From: Gammaproteobacteria bacterium
Lineage (GTDB): Bacteria; Pseudomonadota; Gammaproteobacteria; SZUA-229
Direction of reading: 5' to 3'
Length of the DNA stretch: 7,479 nucleotides
NCBI GenBank assembly: GCA_023136715.1
Contig: JAGLQT010000089.1
Span: forward strand, 1-7,479
Positions 1 to 5,882 of this stretch are shown here, piece by piece (the first letter of the stretch is position 1; the number at the start of each line of letters is the position of its first letter). Both the position numbers and the translations under genes were made by a program. The notes under the pieces were generated by a model. The model worked only from the letters and a program-made list of their open reading frames with translations. It searched no databases and was not told where the DNA came from.

Positions 1-308
1 CGGAAATGAACAAAAATGTCTTCACCATTTTCACGGGTAATAAAGCCAAAACCTTTGGCTGCATTGAACCATTTCACGGTGCCTGATTCACGGCCAGAGC
101 CGATCTTGATGGCTTTATGGGATGTACTCGATAGCTTGCTGGTAATGATGCAGGCGACCAGAATACTGATGAATGAAATTAACAATAATGGAAATTGTGC
201 TGAGCTGAATTCGATACTGGCTGAACCACTGTGCATTTTCAGGCTGACAACGGTAGCGATGACAGATGTAATGGCGCTAATGATGATTATTTTTATGAAT
301 TTATTCAT
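1..308 (-). CDS. Membrane-anchored cold-shock-domain protein (partial, C-terminus cut by window edge)
   Basis: Reading the minus strand from the ATG at 308 gives 102 codons before the window ends. Residues about 4-22 and 39-56 are hydrophobic and look like two membrane segments. A short basic linker follows, and from residue 76 a cold-shock domain begins: GTVKWFN, then the RNP1-type motif KGFGFI (85-90) and the RNP2-type motif IFVHF (98-102). These aromatic motifs bind single-stranded RNA or DNA in CspA-like proteins, so the product is probably a nucleic-acid-binding domain tethered to the inner membrane with the domain in the cytoplasm. The ending VHFR, rather than the VHFS usual in CspA, resembles membrane-anchored cold-shock proteins I recall from Pseudomonas. 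An in-frame stop lies just upstream of this ATG and no other ATG is available. An AGAGG sits 15 bases upstream, rather far for a ribosome site. The plus-strand reading frame over the same bases has no recognisable domain. The domain call is firm; the role is inferred. Confidence 0.88.
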   Translation of the reverse strand, partial: MNKFIKIIIISAITSVIATVVSLKMHSGSASIEFSSAQFPLLLISFISILVACIITSKLSSTSHKAIKIGSGRESGTVKWFNAAKGFGFITRENGEDIFVHF

Positions 309-417
309 GGTAATTATTTGATACCTCTAAAATGACTGTTGTATAAAATTGTGAATATTCAGCTTGATAAGGTTGTAGGGCTGAACAGGTGAGAGTATAC
401 CTGACGATAAGGTGGAC

Positions 418-693
418 TTATATTTTTTTGTTGGCGATTTTTGCCATCAATTCCTCAATCGGAGTTTCATCGGGAAGTTGAAGATGAAAGCCATTTTCTT
501 TTAAATTTTCCATGATTTTTTCTGGGGTTTCCCTGGCAAGCTTCCTGTTTGAGTCAATTTCCAGTTCCATGGCAAATGTAATAATACCAAGGCTATTGAA
601 GATTTCTTTGGGCACGTTTGAGAAATCATCTTCTTCGGCCAGATAAATATACATATCTGGCTTTCGACTGCATCTATATATATAGGCTTTCAT
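418..693 (-). CDS. ycgL: YcgL family protein
   Basis: This 91-residue protein matches the YcgL family: IYR near the N-terminus, then YIYLAEEDDFSNVPKE, a central AMEL segment, and a C-terminal GFHLQLP. E. coli YcgL has the same order (IYRSS, YLYVEKKDDFSRVPEE, AMIL, GYYLQLP) and is about the same length. The family is largely confined to gammaproteobacteria and has no established biochemical role that I can cite. It is a soluble cytosolic protein with no signal peptide or membrane segment. The ATG at 693 is preceded by a weak purine stretch (TGAGAA). It lies 41 bases after hemL on the same strand with no visible terminator, so it may be the last gene of the thiamine/haem transcript. In many genomes ycgL neighbours rnd (RNase D), which is not seen here. 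The family assignment is confident; the function is unknown. Confidence 0.93.
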   Translation of the reverse strand: MKAYIYRCSRKPDMYIYLAEEDDFSNVPKEIFNSLGIITFAMELEIDSNRKLARETPEKIMENLKENGFHLQLPDETPIEELMAKIANKKI

Positions 694-734
694 CGTTCTC
701 AGTTATTCCAGTCTTGTGATGCTTAAACACTTTG

Positions 735-2015
735 CTATTTAATATTGCTCAAAACTTTTTTAGCAGCTGCTATGGTTTTATCTAACTCGTCGTTAGTGTG
801 CATGGTAGAAACAAAACCGGCTTCATAAGCAGAGGGTGCCATATAAACGCCTTCATCCAGCATGCCGTGGAAGAACTGTTTGAATTGTTCAAGATTGCAT
901 TGTGTAGCTTGCTCAAAGCTGTTCACTTTCTGTTCTGAGAAGAACAGTCCAAACATACCGCCAACACGGTTACAGGTCATGGCGATGTCAGCTGAACTGG
1001 CCGCATCCAGAATACCGTTGGTGAGGTATTCCACTTTTTTGGATAGCTCATCAAAAAATCCGGGTGCTGAGATTAGCTCCAGTGTTTTCAGGCCAGCGGT
1101 CATGGCGATGGGGTTACCGGATAAGGTGCCTGCCTGATAAACAGGGCCAAGCGGTGCGATTTTTTCCATGATTTCGCGCTTGCCGCCAAAAGCACCGACG
1201 GGCATACCGCCACCGATGACTTTGCCCAGCGTAGTTAGATCGGGTGTAATGCCGTAATGGCTTTGTGCGCCGCCCAGGGCAACTCGGAAACCGGTCATGA
1301 CTTCATCAAAAATCAGCACAACGCCGTGCTGCGTGCAGAGCTTACGAATACCTTCGAGAAAGCCTTCAACGGGTGGGATGCAGTTCATATTTCCAGCCAC
1401 CGGTTCGATGATGATGCAGGCGATTTGATCACCCAGTTCGGTCAGTGTTTTGGACACCTGTTCCAGATTGTTATAAGGCAGAGTCAGTGTGTGCTCAGCC
1501 AGGCTAGCGGGTACACCCGGTGAATCGGGTACGCCCAGCGTCAATGCACCGGAGCCTGCTTTGACCAGCAGCGAATCAGAATGGCCGTGGTAGCAGCCTT
1601 CAAATTTGAGAATTTTGTCGCGACCGGTATAACCGCGTGCCAGGCGAATCGCGCTCATGGTGGCTTCGGTGCCAGAGCTGACCATGCGTACCATTTCCAT
1701 GGAGGGCACAATTTCACAGATTTTATCGGCCATGGTGGTTTCAATTTCGGTAGGAGCGCCGAAGCTGAGGCCGTTATCTGCTGCGGCTTTCACTGCGGCG
1801 ATGACTTCAGGGTGTGCATGCCCCAGAATCATTGGACCCCATGAACCAACATAATCGATATATTGTTTGCCCTGGGTGTCGTGAATGTATGCACCTTTGG
1901 CTTTTTCTATGAAAACAGGGTCGCCGCCAACGCCTCGAAATGCCCGTACCGGCGAGTTAACGCCACCAGGAATGTGATTTTGTGCGGCCTGAAATTGTTC
2001 GTGCATCGTGCTCAT
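735..2015 (-). CDS. hemL: Glutamate-1-semialdehyde 2,1-aminomutase
   Basis: HemL is a cytosolic PLP enzyme that converts glutamate-1-semialdehyde to 5-aminolevulinate, the last step of the C5 route to haem and other tetrapyrroles. The protein has 426 residues, the usual family length. Visible landmarks are PGGVNSPVRAF (16-26), the substrate and cofactor segment SSGTEA (113-118), CYHGHSD (141-147), the aspartate motif DEVMTGFR (237-244) that contacts the PLP ring, and the Schiff-base lysine K265 in LGKVIGGGMPVGAFGG. GTLSGNP, which also binds cofactor phosphate, follows. All expected catalytic residues are present and there is no frameshift. The ATG at 2015 is used; a second ATG three codons on is possible. 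The gene follows thiE by 41 bases on the same strand, the thiD-thiE-hemL order found in Pseudomonas and relatives. Such linkage probably reflects an old operon rather than a shared pathway. Identity is essentially certain. Confidence 0.98.
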   Translation of the reverse strand: MSTMHEQFQAAQNHIPGGVNSPVRAFRGVGGDPVFIEKAKGAYIHDTQGKQYIDYVGSWGPMILGHAHPEVIAAVKAAADNGLSFGAPTEIETTMADKICEIVPSMEMVRMVSSGTEATMSAIRLARGYTGRDKILKFEGCYHGHSDSLLVKAGSGALTLGVPDSPGVPASLAEHTLTLPYNNLEQVSKTLTELGDQIACIIIEPVAGNMNCIPPVEGFLEGIRKLCTQHGVVLIFDEVMTGFRVALGGAQSHYGITPDLTTLGKVIGGGMPVGAFGGKREIMEKIAPLGPVYQAGTLSGNPIAMTAGLKTLELISAPGFFDELSKKVEYLTNGILDAASSADIAMTCNRVGGMFGLFFSEQKVNSFEQATQCNLEQFKQFFHGMLDEGVYMAPSAYEAGFVSTMHTNDELDKTIAAAKKVLSNIK

Positions 2016-2056
2016 AGCTGGTACTCGTCTGGCGATATTAAAAACAGGGTGTGATT

Positions 2057-2683
2057 TTAACTGAATAGGTGTGCAATTTGTGAGGCGGTTTTTTGAATAT
2101 CATCACTGGCGAATAAATCAGTGATGATCGCTGTCATATCCGCGCCCTGTTCAACTAGTGTGTTGGCGTTATCTGCGGTGATGCCACCGATGCCGCATAC
2201 TGGAATATGCAATTTCTGTTTGGCAGTCTTGAGTAATTCGAGGCTGGCAGTGCGTGCCTGAGGTTTAGTTAGTGAGGGGAAGAAGGCTCCAAAGGCAACG
2301 TAACTGGCGCTGGCTTTTTCGGCCTCAATCGCAATATCGAGCTGGTCGTAGCAAGAGATGCCGATAATAGAATTCTCACCTAATCGCTGGCGAGCCAGGC
2401 TGATCGATGTGTCATCTTTACCCAGATGCACTCCATCAGCCTGTATTGTATAGGCTAGCTCAATATCATCATTGATGATGAGAATGCTATTGTTTTGTTC
2501 ACAGAGTTTTTTAAGGGCTGAAGCCTGTGTGAGACGCTTTTCTGTATCGCTGCTTTTATCGCGATATTGAATTAATCTGGCACCTCCCAGCAAGGCATAT
2601 TCAGCTTTAGCGAGGAAGTTTGTTTCGCTCATTAAACGCTCATCAGTGATGGCGTAAAGTCCACGCAGTTTATGCGGATTCAA
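2057..2683 (-). CDS. thiE: Thiamine-phosphate synthase (TTG start)
   Basis: ThiE joins HMP-pyrophosphate to thiazole phosphate to give thiamine phosphate in the cytosol. The 208-residue protein is a normal-length TIM barrel with the family motifs in order: GLYAITD (8-14), QYRDK (39-43) for the pyrophosphate, the NDD metal site (71-73), DGVHLGKDD (83-91), GISC (108-111), FGAFFPSLTK (131-140) and the phosphate loop GIGGI (164-168). The start is a TTG at 2681-2683. No ATG lies between the upstream in-frame stop and the essential YAITD strand, and the first internal methionine (residue 18) would remove that strand. A GAGAG lies 7 bases before the TTG and overlaps the thiD stop, so the two genes are probably translationally coupled with a 10-base gap. 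The rare start may lower expression relative to ThiD. The function call is firm. Confidence 0.96.
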   Translation of the reverse strand: MNPHKLRGLYAITDERLMSETNFLAKAEYALLGGARLIQYRDKSSDTEKRLTQASALKKLCEQNNSILIINDDIELAYTIQADGVHLGKDDTSISLARQRLGENSIIGISCYDQLDIAIEAEKASASYVAFGAFFPSLTKPQARTASLELLKTAKQKLHIPVCGIGGITADNANTLVEQGADMTAIITDLFASDDIQKTASQIAHLFS

Positions 2684-2690
2684 TAGCAGG

Positions 2691-2695
2691 CTCTC
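2691..2695 (-). promoter_or_regulatory. Ribosome binding site of thiE
   Basis: On the minus strand this reads GAGAG and lies 7 bases before the TTG codon of thiE, overlapping the thiD stop codon (2694-2696). It supports the TTG start and suggests translational coupling to thiD. Confidence 0.55.
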
Positions 2696-3506
2696 AACTG
2701 GCTTTGTTTATATCGGTGTTTTTCAGCCAGAAAAAACGATCAGGATGGTATTGTCCCATGCCAATACGCCTTCCGTTGACCAATGTTTTATGGGTGTAGT
2801 CTAGCGCGTGATGAACTGCGCTGGCTACATCCAGTTTCATCGCTAATAGAGCGGCAACACTGGCGGCGAGAGTGCAACCTGAGCCGTGGTATTTATGTGG
2901 TAAGCGTTCATAGTGGAACTGTTCGAGTTCACGATGATTGCTGTATAAAGTATGCACAACATCACTGGTTTTGCCGTGGGTGCCTGTCAGCAGAACATAT
3001 TCACATTCGGTTTCCAGCAGGCCCATGGCGGCAGCGGCGGCTGTGTCAGAGCCTGGCGTTAAAGCGTGGGCTTCAAAAATATTGGGGGTTAAAACGGTGG
3101 TCAGTGGTAGCAGTAGCTCGCGTACATTATCGACCAGGTCACTGGTGCTGAGAGAACCATCATTCTCAGTGCTGAAGACAGGGTCATAAACGACGTTGAT
3201 TTCGGGGTAGTCTATTAAAATCGAGTGGATGGCCCGAGCAATTTCTGCGCTGCCGACCATGCCAATTTTAATCACGCTAACAGGCATGTCTTCAAGAATT
3301 GCGCGTGCCTGTTCGATGATTAAATCGGCAGGCATGGGTGAAAAAGAGATTACATTTTGTGTGTCCTGTACCGTGGCGGCGGTAATAATTGGCGCGGCCA
3401 TGCTGCCGTGACTGCTTATCGATTCAATGTCCGCCTGTATACCGGCACCACCAGAAGGGTCGAGGCCAGAAAAACACATAACAACAGGTAAAGAAGTTTC
3501 GCTCAT
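2694..3506 (-). CDS. thiD: Hydroxymethylpyrimidine / phosphomethylpyrimidine kinase
   Basis: ThiD phosphorylates HMP and then HMP-phosphate, supplying the HMP-pyrophosphate used by ThiE. Counted from the ATG at 3506 the protein has 270 residues, the usual length. It opens with the ribokinase-type glycine-rich motif SGLDPSGGAGIQAD (13-26), followed by ATVQDTQNV, KIGMVGS, YDPVFS, TPNIFEA (140-146) and the C-terminal anion-hole motif HGSGCTLAAS (starting at 207), whose cysteine and neighbouring glycines stabilise the transferred phosphate. The open frame continues upstream to a TTG at 3557, but those 17 extra residues precede the conserved domain and the Pseudomonas-type protein starts near the ATG, so the ATG is preferred. 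No convincing Shine-Dalgarno sequence precedes either start, so the exact N-terminus is the weak point. The gene lies 87 bases downstream of a yjbQ gene and 10 bases upstream of thiE. Confidence 0.95.
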   Translation of the reverse strand: MSETSLPVVMCFSGLDPSGGAGIQADIESISSHGSMAAPIITAATVQDTQNVISFSPMPADLIIEQARAILEDMPVSVIKIGMVGSAEIARAIHSILIDYPEINVVYDPVFSTENDGSLSTSDLVDNVRELLLPLTTVLTPNIFEAHALTPGSDTAAAAAMGLLETECEYVLLTGTHGKTSDVVHTLYSNHRELEQFHYERLPHKYHGSGCTLAASVAALLAMKLDVASAVHHALDYTHKTLVNGRRIGMGQYHPDRFFWLKNTDINKAS

Positions 3507-3593
3507 GGATATAAGTTTATGCTTGTGTGTTTGCAAAGCAAGCATCAATTTGATCAATCGTGTATTAAAGAAGCTTAAGTGATATTGACTCTG

Positions 3594-4040
3594 TTAATGG
3601 CTTAACCTGAATGACCTGTGGCGTGCTTCACCCATAATAGTCACTGTTAGTTTTCGTTCTATGGGTGCTGATTTGTATTCCCAAAGAAAAATGCCTTGCC
3701 ATACGCCAATGCCAGGTTTGCCATTAGTAATTGGTATGGTGAGTTCATTTTGTGAGCGTGCATGCTTCATCGCTGGCGGCACGGCATCCATGGCGCTGTT
3801 GATGTTTTCATTGCTGTCGATACTGCTGGGCGCAAGCTGAGCCATGAAATCGGCGGTCATGTCTTTTGTAGAATCATCGGCGGTGTCGCTAATAAGAATA
3901 GCGGATGAACTGTTGTGAATAAAAAGATGACAGGTGCCGGTGTGTATTTTTGAAGTCTTAATTATCTTTTCAATCAGCTCAGTGATTTCATAGGCACCCT
4001 GACTGTGTTCGGCGAGCTGTAAAGTATTTTGATATAGCAT
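3594..4040 (-). CDS. YjbQ-family (UPF0047) paralogue with degenerate conserved residues
   Basis: This 148-residue protein keeps the overall YjbQ fold markers: FIHNSSS, TIPITNG, the hallmark GVWQGIFLWE (112-121) and a terminal TIMGE. It aligns without a gap to residues 1-138 of the neighbouring copy, with about 42 identities by my hand count. The residues most conserved in the family are replaced: the histidine of QHTSAS is N43, the histidine and glutamate of KHTDEG are N79 and S82, the histidine of DDMSAH is A90, and EHR near the end is EYK. It also carries a basic 10-residue extension (ARHRSFRLSH) absent from the other copy. The ATG at 4040 lies 17 bases after the upstream yjbQ stop, so the pair is almost certainly co-transcribed. 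The family has reported secondary thiamine-phosphate synthase activity. Loss of these residues suggests that this copy is not catalytic, or is a partner subunit or a protein with a new role. That last point is inference. Confidence 0.88.
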   Translation of the reverse strand: MLYQNTLQLAEHSQGAYEITELIEKIIKTSKIHTGTCHLFIHNSSSAILISDTADDSTKDMTADFMAQLAPSSIDSNENINSAMDAVPPAMKHARSQNELTIPITNGKPGIGVWQGIFLWEYKSAPIERKLTVTIMGEARHRSFRLSH

Positions 4041-4057
4041 TAAAAATTAGACTCTGA

Positions 4058-4474
4058 TTATTCGCCAATAATGGTAATACTAAGATTACGTTTAAAGGAA
4101 CTGGTTCTGTGTTCCCAGAGATAAATACCCTGCCATATGCCAAGGCTTTCTTTGCCGTCATGAACAGGAATAGAAAGCGAACTTTCGGTTAGAACCGTAC
4201 GTACATGTGCGGACATATCATCGGGGCCTTCATCAGTATGTTTGAATAAGTTATCACCGTCAGGCACCAGGCGCTTCATGAAGGCATCCAGGTCGGTTCT
4301 GACCGTTGGATCGGCGTTCTCGCATAAAATTAACGATGCGCTGGTGTGCTGAATAAAAATTTGGCAAATGCCGGTTTTAACGCCAGATTTTTTAATAACA
4401 TCACTGATCTGCTGGCTGATGTTGTAGGTACCACGTCCATCAGTAGAAAAACGCAGTTGTTGCTGATGAACCAT
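4058..4474 (-). CDS. yjbQ: YjbQ-family protein, probable secondary thiamine-phosphate synthase
   Basis: The product has 138 residues, the length I recall for E. coli YjbQ. Conserved family motifs are all present: QHTSAS (42-47), CENADPTVRTD (51-61), KHTDEGPDDMSAH (78-90), SIPVHDG and GIWQGIYLWEHR (112-123), ending TIIGE. Members of UPF0047 are small cytosolic proteins that form trimers in known structures, and YjbQ proteins were reported to have low thiamine-phosphate synthase activity able to rescue thiE mutants. Finding it two genes upstream of thiD and thiE fits a thiamine-related role, though its true substrate is not settled. The open frame reaches a TTG at 4516, but the ATG at 4474 is chosen because AGGAG lies 6 bases before it and the resulting length matches the family. 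It follows znuA by 54 bases on the same strand. Confidence 0.93.
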   Translation of the reverse strand: MVHQQQLRFSTDGRGTYNISQQISDVIKKSGVKTGICQIFIQHTSASLILCENADPTVRTDLDAFMKRLVPDGDNLFKHTDEGPDDMSAHVRTVLTESSLSIPVHDGKESLGIWQGIYLWEHRTSSFKRNLSITIIGE

Positions 4475-4480
4475 TAGTAT

Positions 4481-4485
4481 CTCCT
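4481..4485 (-). promoter_or_regulatory. Ribosome binding site of yjbQ
   Basis: On the minus strand this is AGGAG, 6 bases before the ATG at 4474. It is the strongest Shine-Dalgarno match in the minus-strand cluster and decides the start in favour of the ATG over an upstream in-frame TTG. Confidence 0.8.
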
Positions 4486-4496
4486 GTTTGGTGATC

Positions 4497-4515
4497 TGCC
4501 AGAGCTGCCCTGACA
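4497..4515 (-). other. Possible RNA hairpin between znuA and yjbQ
   Basis: Read on the minus strand, TGTCAGGG and CTCTGGCA can pair as an 8-base stem with two G-U pairs and a 3-base loop (CAG). It sits between the znuA stop and the yjbQ ribosome site. No run of U follows, so it is not a standard intrinsic terminator. It could act as an RNA stability or processing element, or be chance. Confidence 0.3.
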
Positions 4516-4528
4516 ATCAATGAGCTGA

Positions 4529-5452
4529 TTATAGGTTTTGTTGGCAGTTTATGAACTGTTTATTTAGTGAATTCATAATTTCAAACCAGACCTCTTTACC
4601 CGGTGGTATAAAAATACCGACAGGGTCGAGCATGGCAGTTTTAGCTTTGCTATTTGTCTGTAGTGATTTCAGTATGGCTGGTTCAGTGGGGGCATCATAA
4701 TAAATGCATTCAATGTCCTGTTCTTTAATCAGCGTTTTCAGTTCACTAATACGACGTGCACCTGGCTGTAGTTCGGAAGCAGCAATAAAGCCCGCATTAT
4801 GTAAGCCAAATTCAGCTTCAAAATATTGATAACCATCGTGGTAAGTGAGGAAAGGACTTTTGATGGTGCTTAATGATTGCTGCAGGTTTTTTCTTAATTG
4901 AGCAATTTGATGGTGTAGTTGCTGGCTATTGGACTGATATTGTTGTCTATGTTCTGGGTCGAAACGGATAATTTGCTGGCTGATGGCATCGACCAGAATG
5001 TCAGCATTATGCGTATCCAGCCAGAAGTGAGCATCCAGCTTTGAAAGACCATGGTCTGTTTTATTGTGGCGGTGTTCATCATGGGCGTGCTCATTATCCA
5101 TTTGGCGTAATGGCAATAATTTTAGTCCCTGAGTCTGGATCAGTGGAACAGATTTTTGTTTGTTCCTGAGACTGCCAAGTATTCGTGGCATAAAACTTTC
5201 CATGCTCGGGCCAATCCAGAAAACCAGATCGGCCTCAGCCAGCATTCTGCGTTCGGAAGGTCGCAGGCTGTAATGATGGGGTGACTGGTTTGAACTCATA
5301 AGTAGCTCTGGTTCGGATACGCCCTGTGTGATTCCAGCAACCAGTGAGTGGACAGGTTTAATGCTGGCGACAATACGCAGTGGTTTTGATATGGCGGCTG
5401 ATGAGCTGGCAATAAGCAGGAGTAGAGTTAGAAAACAGAGGTGTTTAGTCAC
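4529..5452 (-). CDS. znuA: Periplasmic zinc-binding protein of the ZnuABC importer (GTG start)
   Basis: ZnuA captures zinc in the periplasm and delivers it to the ZnuB channel. The 307-residue precursor begins with a signal peptide (hydrophobic core about 5-19, with cleavage likely around 20-23). The mature cluster A-I fold shows the metal ligands H59 in SPHHYSLRPS, H142 in DAHFWLD and H205 in YHDGYQYF, plus D276 in LDPVG. Between the first two ligands lies a histidine/acid-rich loop at about 119-134 (H122, H124, H127, H129, H134), typical of ZnuA and less so of manganese-type relatives. GARRISELK and the aromatic EVWFEIMNSL helix near the end are also family features. The start is GTG at 5450-5452; no in-frame ATG lies nearby and the signal peptide begins there. 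The gene diverges from the operon holding znuC and znuB, the usual znu arrangement, and both sides are probably controlled by Zur from the shared intergenic region. Confidence 0.96.
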   Translation of the reverse strand: MTKHLCFLTLLLLIASSSAAISKPLRIVASIKPVHSLVAGITQGVSEPELLMSSNQSPHHYSLRPSERRMLAEADLVFWIGPSMESFMPRILGSLRNKQKSVPLIQTQGLKLLPLRQMDNEHAHDEHRHNKTDHGLSKLDAHFWLDTHNADILVDAISQQIIRFDPEHRQQYQSNSQQLHHQIAQLRKNLQQSLSTIKSPFLTYHDGYQYFEAEFGLHNAGFIAASELQPGARRISELKTLIKEQDIECIYYDAPTEPAILKSLQTNSKAKTAMLDPVGIFIPPGKEVWFEIMNSLNKQFINCQQNL

Positions 5453-5461
5453 GATATAGGC

Positions 5462-5490
5462 TTCAATATGGGATAAGATAGCGCGATAAT
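5462..5490 (+). promoter_or_regulatory. Candidate promoter for the small-protein-znuC-znuB operon
   Basis: TTCAAT at 5462-5467 and GATAAT at 5485-5490 are separated by 17 bases. The second hexamer matches the sigma-70 -10 consensus at five of six bases; the first is a poor -35. Transcription would start near 5497, inside the inverted repeat described next. This is sequence matching by eye only, and the promoter for znuA in the opposite direction was not resolved. Confidence 0.3.
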
Positions 5491-5493
5491 TTT

Positions 5494-5522
5494 AACACCA
5501 AATACGTATTGGGTATGGTGTT
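5494..5522. promoter_or_regulatory. Nested inverted repeat, candidate operator
   Basis: AACACCA at 5494-5500 is the exact reverse complement of TGGTGTT at 5516-5522. Inside and partly overlapping it is a second symmetric element at 5497-5514 (ACCAAATACGTATTGGGT), with one mismatched pair around a perfect 10-base core, AATACGTATT. It lies midway between the divergent znuA and small-protein genes, where a regulator could control both. It does not resemble the usual Zur box closely, so the binding protein is unknown. Confidence 0.4.
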
Positions 5523-5527
5523 GATTG

Positions 5528-5539
5528 AGTTATATAACT
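5528..5539. promoter_or_regulatory. AT-rich palindrome, candidate Zur-type box
   Basis: AGTTATATAACT is a perfect 12-base palindrome. Gammaproteobacterial Zur sites are built from GTTATA and TATAAC half-sites, usually with a small central spacer. Both half-sites occur here but overlap at the centre, so the match is compressed. Its place just before the ribosome site of the first znuCB-operon gene suits a zinc-responsive repressor. The assignment is tentative. Confidence 0.38.
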
Positions 5540-5542
5540 TCT

Positions 5543-5550
5543 GGGGGGAG
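5543..5550 (+). promoter_or_regulatory. Ribosome binding site of the small secreted protein gene
   Basis: GGGGGGAG ends 7 bases before the ATG at 5558. An out-of-frame ATG at 5551 directly abuts it and is too close to be used efficiently, which supports 5558 as the start. Confidence 0.75.
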
Positions 5551-5557
5551 ATGAATA

Positions 5558-5863
5558 ATGAAAGCTATATCGATAATAATGCTGGCTTTTAGTTTGTTGC
5601 TAAGTAATACAGCGATGGCCACTAGCGATGGAGAAAAATCGAACATCGATGTTATAGAGCAGGCTAAAGCAAACATATTAAAAGCGGTTTCAGTTCACAT
5701 CGATGTGCTAAATAAGTTTAAATCCTGTGTTGCGATGGCCAGGGTCGGGCCAGATTTGGGTGCCTGCAAGAAACAAAAAAAAGCGGCGCTTAAAGCGTTG
5801 AGAGATAAGGTGAAACTGGACAGAGCCAGCCAAGCTGGAAGTAAGAAAAAAGAAGCTAAATAA
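5558..5863 (+). CDS. Small exported basic protein of unknown function, first gene of the znuCB operon
   Basis: I do not recognise this family. The 101-residue protein starts with a clear Sec signal peptide: a lysine at position 2, a hydrophobic core at about 4-17, and a TAMA cleavage site after residue 21. The mature part is about 80 residues and mostly helical in character. It contains two cysteines, C57 and C70, 13 apart, that could form a disulfide in the periplasm. The C-terminal third is lysine-rich (KKQKKAALKALRDKVK, then KKKEAK at the end). It has only one histidine, so it is not an obvious zinc store. A strong ribosome site precedes the ATG. The znuC start follows by 19 bases, so the genes are probably co-transcribed and share zinc control. 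A role as a periplasmic accessory to zinc uptake is a guess from position only. The signal peptide, ribosome site and operon position make a real gene likely. Confidence 0.8.
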   Translation: MKAISIIMLAFSLLLSNTAMATSDGEKSNIDVIEQAKANILKAVSVHIDVLNKFKSCVAMARVGPDLGACKKQKKAALKALRDKVKLDRASQAGSKKKEAK

Positions 5864-5882
5864 ATTTATTTGAGACGGACAA

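Noticed and set aside
16..321. Plus-strand 101-codon open frame
   Set aside because: It lies opposite the membrane-anchored cold-shock-domain gene, whose minus-strand frame has unmistakable RNP motifs. The plus-strand translation shows no domain.
386..403. CAGGT...ACCTG hairpin after ycgL as a terminator
   Set aside because: The stem is only 5 bases with an 8-base loop, and no U run follows on the minus strand.
862..2054. Several plus-strand open frames opposite hemL
   Set aside because: They are antisense shadows of hemL, with no ribosome sites or recognisable motifs.
2783..3411. Plus-strand open frames opposite thiD
   Set aside because: They are antisense shadows; the minus-strand ThiD motifs are complete across the whole span.
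3507..3557. N-terminal extension of thiD from a TTG at 3557
   Set aside because: The added 17 residues precede the conserved domain, have no ribosome site and exceed the family's usual start.
3507..3593. TPP riboswitch upstream of thiD
   Set aside because: The gap before thiD contains no thi-box hallmark such as a CTGAGA followed by the conserved second-stem sequence. The only CTGAGA noticed on that strand is before ycgL and lacks the rest.
4475..4516. Extension of the intact yjbQ gene to a TTG at 4516
   Set aside because: The AGGAG just before the ATG at 4474 lies inside this stretch, and the 138-residue length from the ATG fits the family.
4894..5094. Minus-strand 66-codon open frame inside znuA
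   Set aside because: It is an alternative frame within znuA with low-complexity translation and no support.
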